NCBI GenBank assembly: GCA_017417315.1
Contig: JAFPZK010000046.1
Coordinates: 1 to 64,000 of the forward strand
Source of the DNA: Bacteroidales bacterium
GTDB lineage: Bacteria; Bacteroidota; Bacteroidia; Bacteroidales; UBA3824
DNA length: 64,000 nucleotides
Reading direction: 5' to 3'
Shown: positions 48,321 through 56,484 of the stretch, one piece after another
Layout of the letters: every line of letters begins with the position of its first letter
Position numbering within the stretch: position 1 is the stretch's first letter
Translations under genes and position numbers: made by a program
Notes under the pieces: generated by a model
What the model was told of the DNA's origin: nothing
The model's database searches: none
Seen by the model: the letters and a program-made list of their open reading frames with translations, nothing else

Positions 48321-50279
48321 TCAAAAAATCAAATTATCTTCGGTCATTCTTTGCATATAACTTTGAACCATTGCTTTCAAAACCCTGTGCATGGAATCCG
48401 CTTGTTGAGGTTTAGAGCCAATCAAATTATTAAGAAGCAAAGAATCATTCTTAAAATCAAAAACCGATTTCAGAGTGCCGTCTTCCGTCATCTGAATCAT
48501 CAAGCCGTTTTGTTCGTATTGATAAAGTCCGTTATTGTAGTTGACGCCCCAAGTTTTTTCGTCGGGTGTTGACAGCAAATCTATGCCGAAAGCGATGTAA
48601 TTTTTATTATAACCGACAGCACTCAAAACCGTCGGCATAATGTCAATTTGTTGAGCAATGCAGTTCCGGCGTTGCGGTTTTATTTTCTCTGACGGGTCAT
48701 AAATGAAAAACGTTATCGAATACGCTCCCAAATCCGTCAGCGAAAAATCCCTTTCCAACTGATTCGTGTGGTCGGCGGTGAAAACAAAAATCGTATTTTT
48801 AAACCAATCTGTCTTTTTCGCCTCGTCAAAAAATCTGCGTAACGCATTGTCAGAATACAAGATACATTTATGCAGCGGATTATCGTCCTTGTCAGGGAAA
48901 CGGTCTTTGTATTTTTTGGGGACTTTAAAAGGGTGATGAGAACTTGCCGTAAAAACCGACGTTAAAAAAGGCTGTTTAAATTCGCTCATTTTTGCTGCGT
49001 AATACTGCAAAAACGGTTCGTCCCAAATAGCCCAAGTGCCGTCAAATTCGTTTTCGCCACCGAATCGCGGGTCTTCGTCAAAGTTTTCTCTTCCGAAATA
49101 ATCGTCATAACCTGTTGCCGCCGCAAAAGCCTGAAAGCCCATACTTCCGTTTTGCGCACCGTGAAAAAATGCTGAATAATAACCTTCGTTTTTAAGTTCG
49201 CGTGCTAACCCAGACAACTTGTTGAGCGAATATGGCGTTAAGAAAAACGGCTCTACAAAGTACGGAATACTTGACAGCGAAGATGGCATTCCGTCAATAC
49301 TTTTTCTGCCGTTTGCAAACGTGTGTTCAAAAGTCAGGGAATGTTCCATCAAGGAATCCAAAAACGGCGTAAAGCCCTGATAATTACCGCCGTCCACAGT
49401 CTTGTTATAGAAGCCGCAAAACTCTCTTGAAAAACTTTCCAAAATAAAAACCACGACATTTTTTTTGTCTAATTCGACGGAATCTTTTGCGAGATGAACC
49501 GGCGAAAAAATCTTTTCCACTTCGTCTTTGTCGTAAAAATTAGGCACTTTAAAAGTTTTTTTGCCGATTGTGCGCATCAAAGAAAACGGCGTGTTAAGAA
49601 TAAGCGAGGCCTCAACGGGGCGGTTAACGTATTGATTAGCATTGCTTAACGTTACGGGACGGACTGCCGTTGTAAAACCGCCTCTCATTCCGCCGATACA
49701 AAGCGGAATCATCAACGCCAAAATCACCGTCGAAACACCGTAATAAAAAATGTTGTCTTTTTTAGAAAAATTTTCGGTTTTGACTTTCGGGGTAACGTAA
49801 AATTTCCAAAGAGCAAAAATAATTGCCGCACCCAAAATTACGAGATACCAGTGCGAGATGATTTCTGAAAAAAACACTCCGCCCATTTTTCCAGTGTCAT
49901 TGCCGAACTCCGAAAACACGGAGCAGGTAGTTCTACGGTTTGTGTACGCAAAATACACTGAATCAATGAGATTTGCAAAAATTCCGATACCATTAACCGA
50001 AACGAATAAAATTTTAGCCGTTTTTTGATACCCCGCCTTTTCTCTGAATCTGAAAGGCAAAAGCATCAAAACCATATATAAAATATTCGAGTAAACTATG
50101 GCTGAGGTGTCAAAAACGAGCGAGCCTTTTAACGCCTGAAAAAAACCGAGATTTGAAATCCCGTCCTTAAATGCCGCCCAATTTTCAGCCAAATATTCTA
50201 TTCGGCAAATTTGGTAACAAACATAAACTAAAATAATGTTAACGGCAAACGCCGCGAAATAGGAATAAAACTTTTTCAT
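48321..50279 (-). CDS. LTA-synthase family sulfatase-fold membrane protein, paralogue 2
   Basis: 652 residues with the same plan as paralogue 1: N-terminal membrane helices, then a sulfatase-like domain with FILESFSREF (Glu), TFANGRKSIDGMPS (Ser in the nucleophile region), TASSHHPF and FTADHTNQ (Asp-His). Shared phrases such as NEGYYSAFFHGA and FDGTWAIWDEPFLQYYA show common origin, but identity is moderate, so the duplication is old. It follows the zinc-ribbon gene by 12 bases and seems to be the last gene of the toxin-antitoxin-led run. Its substrate is unknown. Confidence 0.87.
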   Translation of the reverse strand: MKKFYSYFAAFAVNIILVYVCYQICRIEYLAENWAAFKDGISNLGFFQALKGSLVFDTSAIVYSNILYMVLMLLPFRFREKAGYQKTAKILFVSVNGIGIFANLIDSVYFAYTNRRTTCSVFSEFGNDTGKMGGVFFSEIISHWYLVILGAAIIFALWKFYVTPKVKTENFSKKDNIFYYGVSTVILALMIPLCIGGMRGGFTTAVRPVTLSNANQYVNRPVEASLILNTPFSLMRTIGKKTFKVPNFYDKDEVEKIFSPVHLAKDSVELDKKNVVVFILESFSREFCGFYNKTVDGGNYQGFTPFLDSLMEHSLTFEHTFANGRKSIDGMPSSLSSIPYFVEPFFLTPYSLNKLSGLARELKNEGYYSAFFHGAQNGSMGFQAFAAATGYDDYFGRENFDEDPRFGGENEFDGTWAIWDEPFLQYYAAKMSEFKQPFLTSVFTASSHHPFKVPKKYKDRFPDKDDNPLHKCILYSDNALRRFFDEAKKTDWFKNTIFVFTADHTNQLERDFSLTDLGAYSITFFIYDPSEKIKPQRRNCIAQQIDIMPTVLSAVGYNKNYIAFGIDLLSTPDEKTWGVNYNNGLYQYEQNGLMIQMTEDGTLKSVFDFKNDSLLLNNLIGSKPQQADSMHRVLKAMVQSYMQRMTEDNLIF

Positions 50280-50291
50280 TTTTTCTTTTTT

Positions 50292-51743
50292 TTATCCGCA
50301 ATAATCTTCGTCTTCGGTAATAGAAAACAAAATCCATGAAAAACTGCCGTCGTTTACCCTTGTCATACAAAACGGGCAAAGTCCCGAATTATCAACGTCT
50401 TCTACCCTTTTGCCACAGTTAGGGCAACATTCGGGGTCTAAAAATTTTCCTGAATAGCCGATTGCCGAAACAAATTTCCAATATTGTGAAAAATGTCTTT
50501 TTTCTTTGTTAGAACCGCCGATTATGCCGTCTGCGTAATTGATTACGTAGTCATAACATTCAGCAAAAATTCTCACTGTAAGGCTTTGATAAAAATTATC
50601 TCTTTCGTAACTGACAGTTTCGGTTTCCGTTACTTCCAAATCCGAAATAGTACGTTTATAGCCCAAATCTTTGTATTGAAGCAGACGGAAATTCATATTT
50701 TGCCAAAGGTTTTCGTAAACCAAATGCCGCGTTTTGTTCCACTCTCTGTCAGAAAAGTTTTTCCAGATTTTCTTAAAATAAGGTTTTGCGACACGGTTTT
50801 CAAAATCTCTGAAATTCATAAACTTATAGTTCTGAATTTTGTAAAAATCGTGTTCTTTGTTTTTCAAGAGTCCTGACACTATGCTCGGCAGCGGTTTTTC
50901 GGGAGCGTTGCTGTATTCTGCGAGTGCTTTTTCGGGGAAAATCTGCTTTATTTCAGACTGAGGGCGTTTGATTGACGATACAACCCATTGACCGGCTTCA
51001 TAATTTTGAGTTGTGCCGCAGCGGGGACAGTGTCCGTAATCTTCAAAACTTAAAAATCCGCCGCATTTCGGACATCTGATAACCCCGAAACCGTTAGGCA
51101 CGCTTGAAAGTGTACCGGCTTTACGCGAAAATATCCATTCTTCAACCGCCTTGCAGTGAAAAACGGTTTGTTTGTATTTTGCGGCAAAATATGCCGAAAA
51201 GTCTACCGAAACATTGCATTTACCGCCTTCGTATTTTATGTCGGTGATTTCCGCATTTTCTACAACTACGTGAGAATAAACGGTTTGCGGAAGTTTTTTT
51301 AAATCATATTCAAAATAAGGCTCTACTTCTTTAAGTTTTTTTTCGTCGGTAATGCTGTAATGAGTTTTTAAGAAAAGCATTTGCGCGTAGTCGAGAAAAA
51401 CGGGTCTGGAAAAATTGGAATCATCTTTCAAAAATCTTGAAATCTGCCCCGTTACTCTGTTTTTTAAGTCTTTTTTTGTAAGGACGGGAGCCTCTTCTAT
51501 TGTGTTGAAAAATTTTATGACAAGCGGTGCAAGTCCTAAGCCTACAAACAACAACGTACACAACGCACCTTCCGGCACGTTTGACATCCAAACGAAAAAT
51601 CCCGCACACCCCATACAGAAAACAAGAAATAATAAATGACCTAAAATACCTTCCGGTGTTTTTGTTTTGAATTTAAAAAAGACCAAAAGGTAAAGAATAA
51701 AAAAGGTGATTATAATTGACCATTGAACAAAATTCATTTCCAT
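50292..51743 (-). CDS. membrane protein with two zinc ribbons (TIM44-like region)
   Basis: 483 residues. Two or three hydrophobic segments lie in the first about 95 residues, then an alpha/beta region (LDYAQMLFLKTHYSITDEKKL ... VENAEITDIKYEGGKCNVSV) that resembles a TIM44-like domain. A zinc ribbon with CPKCGG and CPRCGTT and a C-terminal ribbon with CPNCGKRV and CPFCMTRV follow. The function is not known. It is close-packed between the YoeB-type toxin gene (9 bases) and the LTA-synthase-like gene (12 bases). Confidence 0.65.
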   Translation of the reverse strand: MEMNFVQWSIIITFFILYLLVFFKFKTKTPEGILGHLLFLVFCMGCAGFFVWMSNVPEGALCTLLFVGLGLAPLVIKFFNTIEEAPVLTKKDLKNRVTGQISRFLKDDSNFSRPVFLDYAQMLFLKTHYSITDEKKLKEVEPYFEYDLKKLPQTVYSHVVVENAEITDIKYEGGKCNVSVDFSAYFAAKYKQTVFHCKAVEEWIFSRKAGTLSSVPNGFGVIRCPKCGGFLSFEDYGHCPRCGTTQNYEAGQWVVSSIKRPQSEIKQIFPEKALAEYSNAPEKPLPSIVSGLLKNKEHDFYKIQNYKFMNFRDFENRVAKPYFKKIWKNFSDREWNKTRHLVYENLWQNMNFRLLQYKDLGYKRTISDLEVTETETVSYERDNFYQSLTVRIFAECYDYVINYADGIIGGSNKEKRHFSQYWKFVSAIGYSGKFLDPECCPNCGKRVEDVDNSGLCPFCMTRVNDGSFSWILFSITEDEDYCG

Positions 51744-51752
51744 ATTTATATG

Positions 51753-52031
51753 TTAGCCTTTATCGTCATAATGACCGTATGCTGACAATACCAAAACTAA
51801 AATTTCTAAACCGTGTATTTCATAAACAAGTCTGTGTTTGTCCGTGATGCGCCGCGACCATGCCCCGCTTTTATCGCCACGTAACGGTTTCGGTTTGCCT
51901 GTCCCTTCCGTCGGGTGCTCCGCCAACTCCTCCAACAAACGCAACAATTTTTTATATGCCGCCTTGTCCTCTTTCATTAACGCCAAAACATTCAATGACG
52001 CCTCGCGGGTAAATTCTACTTTATAACTCAT
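51753..52031 (-). CDS. YoeB/Txe-family mRNA interferase toxin
   Basis: A 92-residue RelE-superfamily toxin with the YoeB hallmarks GTGKPKPLRGDKSGAWSRRI and DKHRLVYEI, and the C-terminal SAYGHYDDK with the His-Tyr of the active site. The catalytic Glu, Arg and His are in place. It overlaps the antitoxin gene by 11 bases, as is usual for such pairs. It cuts mRNA on the ribosome when free. Confidence 0.92.
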   Translation of the reverse strand: MSYKVEFTREASLNVLALMKEDKAAYKKLLRLLEELAEHPTEGTGKPKPLRGDKSGAWSRRITDKHRLVYEIHGLEILVLVLSAYGHYDDKG

Positions 52032-52278
52032 TTTCTAACCGTTTAAAAAATTCGTCAAATGTTTCGCCGTCCCGCTTTGCGTACACTTCGCCACGCGATG
52101 CCTCCGCCCGCGATTTCTCCAACTTCTTAAAAAAATCTTCTTTCGTCATTAAGGTTTTATCCGTTTTCCGATTCGTAAGGCTGCGGAAAAAGTCCAAAAC
52201 CTTTTGTAAAATATCCGTATTGTCGGCGTTCATTACTATCTCTTGTAATAAATCCGCTCTCAATTCTAATGCTGTCAT
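52021..52278 (-). CDS. antitoxin of the YoeB-type toxin
   Basis: An 85-residue protein, MTALELRADLLQEIV at the N-terminus and a charged C-terminal stretch (SRGEVYAKRDGETFDEFFKRL) of the kind that wraps a RelE-fold toxin. It is not a typical YefM/Phd sequence; I recognise it by position, size and overlap with the toxin gene. It has a perfect promoter at 52308-52338. Confidence 0.8.
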   Translation of the reverse strand: MTALELRADLLQEIVMNADNTDILQKVLDFFRSLTNRKTDKTLMTKEDFFKKLEKSRAEASRGEVYAKRDGETFDEFFKRLENEL

Positions 52279-52307
52279 ATTCTTTTTTATGTTTAAAATT
52301 GTTGTCG

Positions 52308-52338
52308 CAAATGTACAATTAATTACAACAAATTACAA
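52308..52338 (-). promoter_or_regulatory. promoter of the yoeB-type operon
   Basis: Minus strand TTG (52338-52336), 20 bases, TACATTTG (52315-52308), 29 bases before the antitoxin ATG. It probably drives the four-gene run down to 48321. Confidence 0.7.
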
Positions 52339-52392
52339 GATTTTAAAACAAAAAAATCGTTGCAATTTGGTATTAAACTGCAACGATTTTTG

Positions 52393-52466
52393 TAGCGAGA
52401 CCCGGGATTGAACCGGGGACCTCATGATTATGAATCATGCGCTCTAACCAGCTGAGCTATCTCGCC
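52393..52466 (-). tRNA. tRNA-Met (CAU anticodon)
   Basis: A 74-base cloverleaf: acceptor GGCGAGA/TCTCGCT (one G-U), D-loop AGCTCAGCTGGTTAGAGC, anticodon stem CATGA/TCATG with loop TTCATAA giving CAU, and T-arm CCCCGGTTCAATCCCGGG. CCA is not encoded. The regular acceptor stem argues against initiator tRNA. An elongator Met is the first choice; tRNA-Ile with lysidine-modified CAU cannot be fully excluded. Confidence 0.93.
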
Positions 52467-52636
52467 AAACTATTGTGCCTTGTTTTTCTAAGACGGTGCA
52501 AAAGTAGAAACTTTTTTTTTATTATGCAAACTTTTTTTGCTTATTTTTTTTATTTTTTTTATAATTAACAATAATTCAAGTGTTTACAATAATATAAAAA
52601 TAAAAAATTAATTTTTCCTAAAAATGCAAAAACCGA

Positions 52637-52667
52637 TTGCGCAGAAAATTAAAAAGAAATACTTTTG
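52637..52667 (+). promoter_or_regulatory. promoter of the ECF sigma factor gene
   Basis: TTG (52637-52639), 20 bases, TACTTTTG (52660-52667), 17 bases before the ATG at 52685; it matches the housekeeping consensus. Confidence 0.7.
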
Positions 52668-52684
52668 CAAAAAATACTTTTTTT

Positions 52685-53224
52685 ATGTCAGATGAAGAAA
52701 TCATAGCATTGTTTAATTGCGAAAGAACGAAAGAAAAAGCGTTCAGAATAATCGTAGATAAATTTTCGCGGCAACTTTATTCGCGTATACGAGCCGTTGT
52801 AAACTCTCACGAAGAGGCTGACGATATTCTGCAAAACACTTTTTTAAAGGCGTGGCGTTCGCTTGCTAATTTCCGGGGTGATGCCAACTTGTATACTTGG
52901 CTTTATAAAATTGCCACTAACGAGGCATTTTCTTTTCTCAGGGCTAACAGCAAAAAACTTTCGGTCTCGCTTGACGATGATAATTTGCGTTTGGACTTTT
53001 TGACCTCTGAAATAGGAGATTCGCAAAACGGTGAACAAATCCGTCAAAGACTTCAAAAAGCCGTTAGTCAACTTCCTGAAAAACAACGCAAAGTCTTTGA
53101 AATGAAATATTTTGAAGAAATGAAGTATGACGATATGGCGGTTATTCTCAACACTTCCGTAGGCGCATTGAAAGCCTCTTATCATCATGCCGTCAAAAAA
53201 ATAGAAAAATTATTGGAGTTTTAA
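52685..53224 (+). CDS. ECF-family RNA polymerase sigma factor
   Basis: A 179-residue sigma-70 family protein with region 2 (HEEADDILQNTFLKAWRSLANFRGDANLYTWLYKIATNEAFSFLR) and region 4 (LPEKQRKVFEMKYFEEMKYDDMAVILNTSVGALKASYHHAVKKI), and no region 1 or 3, as in ECF sigmas. The ATG at 52685 is chosen because the promoter and the usual ECF length support it. It is followed by a membrane protein and a Spy-like protein, as in Bacteroidota envelope-stress cassettes. Confidence 0.92.
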   Translation: MSDEEIIALFNCERTKEKAFRIIVDKFSRQLYSRIRAVVNSHEEADDILQNTFLKAWRSLANFRGDANLYTWLYKIATNEAFSFLRANSKKLSVSLDDDNLRLDFLTSEIGDSQNGEQIRQRLQKAVSQLPEKQRKVFEMKYFEEMKYDDMAVILNTSVGALKASYHHAVKKIEKLLEF

Positions 53225-53273
53225 ATTAAACTTTATGCTTTTTCTTACATCTATATATTAAAACAATTTAATT

Positions 53274-53657
53274 ATGGCAATGAACGTACAATTTGACATT
53301 CCCGACGGTTATTTTGAAAATTTGTCCGACAGAATAATGAATCGGATTGATTATGAAGAAAATAAAAGAAAACATAAGCGTAACTTAATTATAAGACGGT
53401 TGTGTTTTTCTGCGGCTGCGGTTTTGTGTGCCGGAATTTTTTGTTTCAGTTTTTTCAAAACTGACTTCTCTGACAAAAATTCCGAAAAAAATACCGATTA
53501 TTATACGCAATACGCCTCGGATTTGTTGGGAAATTCTGCTGACGTAACGGCATTGTATTATACTTCGGGAGAAGACAATTCTTTTCTCTCAGAAGATTTG
53601 TCAGAGGTTTTGAATAATTATCCTTCACCTATAACTATCAGTGAATATTATGATTAA
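53274..53657 (+). CDS. probable membrane anti-sigma factor
   Basis: A 127-residue protein, with a short cytoplasmic part starting FDIPDGYFENLSDRIMNRI, a basic stretch (KRKHKRNLIIRR), one membrane helix (about 46-63) and an extracytoplasmic tail. The FxxPxGYFExLxxRI opening is common in Bacteroidota proteins encoded after ECF sigma genes. A zinc HxxxCxxC motif is absent, so the anti-sigma role is inferred from position. It overlaps the next gene by 8 bases. Confidence 0.65.
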   Translation: MAMNVQFDIPDGYFENLSDRIMNRIDYEENKRKHKRNLIIRRLCFSAAAVLCAGIFCFSFFKTDFSDKNSEKNTDYYTQYASDLLGNSADVTALYYTSGEDNSFLSEDLSEVLNNYPSPITISEYYD

Positions 53658-54132
53658 AAGATTATTTTTGACGGTGGTGTTTTTGATTCCGTTTTTTGTG
53701 GCTTTTGCGCAAGACGACAAACAATCTTCTTGGGAGCAACGTAAACGTCAGTTTAAGGCTGAAAAAATTGCGTATATTACCACCGAAATGAATTTTACTG
53801 TTCAAGATGCTCAAAAATTTTGGCCAATATATAATAAGTATGATGAGATTTTGGACAAAATCGGTGAAAGACGCCGCAAAAATTTTGCCCCGAAAGCCGG
53901 TGGAATAGACGCCCTGACTGAGGAGCAATGTGCTTTAATATTAGATAACAATGTCGTTTTGGACAACGAGGAACTGCTTGCAAAACAGAATTTTTATAAG
54001 GAACTAAAAGAGGTTTTTTCTCATAAAATGATTATGAAATACTATCATGCCGAACACGAATTTCGCCGCAAACTTATTTCTGATAAACAAAACGGCGGCG
54101 CAAGTTTCGGAAAAAGTTATAAAGAAAATTAG
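53650..54132 (+). CDS. periplasmic Spy/CpxP-like protein
   Basis: A 160-residue protein with signal peptide (MIKRLFLTVVFLIPFFVAFAQ). The mature part is helical and charged: KAEKIAYITTEMNFTVQDAQKFWPIYNKYDE. This is the usual third member of Bacteroidota sigma/anti-sigma cassettes and resembles Spy-type chaperones in its helix pattern. The ATG at 53650 overlaps the preceding gene; an in-frame GTG at 53641 is less likely. Confidence 0.75.
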   Translation: MIKRLFLTVVFLIPFFVAFAQDDKQSSWEQRKRQFKAEKIAYITTEMNFTVQDAQKFWPIYNKYDEILDKIGERRRKNFAPKAGGIDALTEEQCALILDNNVVLDNEELLAKQNFYKELKEVFSHKMIMKYYHAEHEFRRKLISDKQNGGASFGKSYKEN

Positions 54133-54152
54133 TTTTTCTTGAAAAACTTTTG

Positions 54153-54160
54153 TACATTTG
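54153..54160 (+). promoter_or_regulatory. -7 element before the 163-residue protein gene
   Basis: TACATTTG, 32 bases before the ATG at 54193. No TTG at the usual distance. Confidence 0.45.
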
Positions 54161-54192
54161 CAGACATTTTTATAACTAATTTGTAAGACAAA

Positions 54193-54684
54193 ATGTTTGT
54201 TCCGTTATTGCATTATCGGTCAAAATTTGAAATATATTCGAGGCTTTCGCCGGAGGATTTTTCTAAACATTTGTTTGACAGCGTTAAGCCCGACCTCGAA
54301 AAGGCTTATATGAATAAACGCTGGCGTCATAAAATGGAATACGAATTTTCCGGCACGTTTTACCGTTTTATTTGGAACGGCTTCAACCGTTTTAACGGCG
54401 TAAAAAAATGCTCGCTGAGAGTAGACAAAAAACTCGGTCAAATTATCGTTTACGGCAAATACGAATTTACCGAGACATTTATTTTGTGCCTGTTGTTTTC
54501 GCTGATTCCGATTTTAGGATATACGGGCGAACAGACATGGCGGATTATTACGTTGGTTTTAATTTGGCTTGTTTATTTTCTAAACTTTGTCATTTCGTAT
54601 GCGCGGCTCAATAAGTATTTTAAGGAAAAAGTAAAGGACACTTTTCTCGAAGCCGACAAATCTTATCATAAAAAATTGTTGTAA
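54193..54684 (+). CDS. membrane protein of unknown function
   Basis: 163 residues. A soluble N-terminal part of about 90 residues (YRSKFEIYSRLSPEDFSKHLFDSV, WNGFNRFNGVKKCSLRV) is followed by two membrane helices (about 98-112 and 118-137) and a charged C-terminus. I do not recognise the family. The aminopeptidase gene starts 5 bases after its stop, so the two are cotranscribed. Confidence 0.7.
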   Translation: MFVPLLHYRSKFEIYSRLSPEDFSKHLFDSVKPDLEKAYMNKRWRHKMEYEFSGTFYRFIWNGFNRFNGVKKCSLRVDKKLGQIIVYGKYEFTETFILCLLFSLIPILGYTGEQTWRIITLVLIWLVYFLNFVISYARLNKYFKEKVKDTFLEADKSYHKKLL

Positions 54685-54689
54685 AAAAA

Positions 54690-56438
54690 ATGAATCAAAT
54701 GCTTAAAAATCTTCGCGCTGAAATGCAACAAGAGCATATCGGAGCGTATTTGATTTTCAATACTGACGACCACAACAGCGAATACATTTCGGCAGATTTT
54801 ATGTTTGTAAAGGCTCTGACGGGCTTTACGGGCGATAATGCCGTTGTAGTTGTAACGGAAAATTTCGCGGGACTTTGGACGGATTCGCGTTTTTTTATTT
54901 CCGGCGAAAAAGAATTGACAAACTCCGGCTTTGTTTTGAAAAAAGACATCACATATACCGCTTTCTTGAAAGAGAACTTAAAACCCGGCTCAACTATCGG
55001 ATTTTTAGGAAGTTTAATTACGGCTCACAAATATTCGGAGTTGAAGAAGAAATTAAGCGGTATGATTTTTTCGGACGTTGACCTTATCGAAAAAGTTTGG
55101 CACAACCGTCCTGAAAAAAAACTTACAGACATTTTCTTGTTGGAAGAAAAATTCAGCGGTGAGAGTTCCGACAAAAAACTTTCAAGATTAAGGGAAAAAA
55201 TTAAAGAAAACGGCGCATCGTATTTCTTAACTTCGGGGCTTGACGACATAGCGTGGATACTTAATCTCCGTGCTTCTGACATTGATTTTTGTCCCGTTTT
55301 CCGCGCATTTTTGGTCGTTGAAAAAGAAAAAGACGCTTATCTTTTTATCCATGAAAACCGTCTTAAAGAAAACTTAAAACAATATCTGAGCGGTCTTAAT
55401 GTAAGAATTTGCGGTTATGACATGGTTTACGATTTTCATAACCTTATCCCCGAAAATGCAGTCTTATTGCTTGATTCAAAGACTGTTAATTCAAAACTTT
55501 ATTCGTCTTTTACGCAAAAAATCATTGACAAACCTTCGCCCGTACAATTAATGAAAGCGGTCAAAAATTCTGTCGAGTTGAAAAATATGAACCTTTCGAT
55601 GGTTGAAGACGGTTTGGCGTTAGAGAGATTTTTTTACAAGTTTGAAAAGAATTTGGAAAATGGCATTCAGATGACCGAACTTTCTGCCGCCGAAATGCTT
55701 TTGGAGGAAAGAAAAAAGTCAAAAGATTTTCTTTTTGAAAGTTTTGAATGTATTTCGGCTTTTAATCCTCATGCTGCGATGCCGCATTTTGCGCCGTCTG
55801 AAAAGGACAATCTCGAAATCAACAAAGACGGCGTTTATCTTGTAGACTCGGGCGGACAGTATTTTTTAGGCACAACGGACGTTACGAGAACCATTCCGAC
55901 GGGAAAATTCTCGGAAGAATTTGCGAGAGATTATACTTTGGTTTTGATGGGAAACATCAACATCGCCATGCAGAAATTTCCTGCCGGCACACCCGGCTCT
56001 CACTTGGACGTTTTGGCACGTCAGGCTTTGTGGCAATACGGTTTGGATTTCGGACACGGCACGGGACACGGCGTTGGTTATTGTCTTAACTGCCATGAAG
56101 GACCTCACGCTTTTTCGACTTCGGCGGCGCGAAACAATGCGGTTGCGTTTGAAAAAGGTATGATTATCACCGACGAACCCGGTTTTTACAAAGAAAACTG
56201 CTACGGAATACGCCACGAAAATATGCTCCAAGTTGTTGAAAGTCAGATAAAAGTCTTTTTGGAGTTTTCCGTTATGACACTTTGTCATATTGATACGCGC
56301 CCAGTTATGAAATCCATTATGACACAAAGCCAAATCGACTTTTTGAATGCTTATAATAAAAAAGTGTACGAGGTTTTGAATCCGAGATTAAATGAAGACG
56401 AAAAAGCATATTTAAAACTGCGGACGGCAATGATATAA
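54690..56438 (+). CDS. Xaa-Pro aminopeptidase (M24B)
   Basis: A 582-residue enzyme releasing N-terminal residues next to proline. It has two creatinase-like N-terminal domains and a pita-bread catalytic domain with all metal ligands: VDSGGQ (Asp), TTDVTRT (Asp), HGTGHGVGYCLNCHEGPH (His), ITDEPGFY (Glu) and IRHENML (Glu). The length of about 580-600 matches the long cytosolic form (APP1/PepP2 type). No signal peptide is present. Together with DPP IV (33653-35821) and PepD it completes proline- and histidine-peptide breakdown. Confidence 0.93.
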   Translation: MNQMLKNLRAEMQQEHIGAYLIFNTDDHNSEYISADFMFVKALTGFTGDNAVVVVTENFAGLWTDSRFFISGEKELTNSGFVLKKDITYTAFLKENLKPGSTIGFLGSLITAHKYSELKKKLSGMIFSDVDLIEKVWHNRPEKKLTDIFLLEEKFSGESSDKKLSRLREKIKENGASYFLTSGLDDIAWILNLRASDIDFCPVFRAFLVVEKEKDAYLFIHENRLKENLKQYLSGLNVRICGYDMVYDFHNLIPENAVLLLDSKTVNSKLYSSFTQKIIDKPSPVQLMKAVKNSVELKNMNLSMVEDGLALERFFYKFEKNLENGIQMTELSAAEMLLEERKKSKDFLFESFECISAFNPHAAMPHFAPSEKDNLEINKDGVYLVDSGGQYFLGTTDVTRTIPTGKFSEEFARDYTLVLMGNINIAMQKFPAGTPGSHLDVLARQALWQYGLDFGHGTGHGVGYCLNCHEGPHAFSTSAARNNAVAFEKGMIITDEPGFYKENCYGIRHENMLQVVESQIKVFLEFSVMTLCHIDTRPVMKSIMTQSQIDFLNAYNKKVYEVLNPRLNEDEKAYLKLRTAMI

Positions 56439-56442
56439 GAGT

Positions 56443-56480
56443 AAAAAAAAACGCGAACCCAATTGGCTTCGCGTTTTTTT
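56443..56480. terminator. bidirectional terminator between aminopeptidase and esterase genes
   Basis: ACGCGAA (56451-56457) pairs with TTCGCGT (56468-56474), with further CC/GG pairs inside, flanked by A8 on the left and T7 on the right; it serves both convergent genes. Confidence 0.88.
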
Positions 56481-56484
56481 CTTT

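Noticed and set aside
52393..52466. tRNA-Ile2 (lysidine CAU) or initiator tRNA-Met
   Set aside because: The acceptor stem is closed, which is unlike initiators, and no Ile2 identity features could be confirmed by eye; elongator Met is the simplest call.
52500..52620. AT-rich stretch as a possible replication origin
   Set aside because: No DnaA-box-like repeats were found and the tract is only about 120 bases, ending at a normal sigma-gene promoter.
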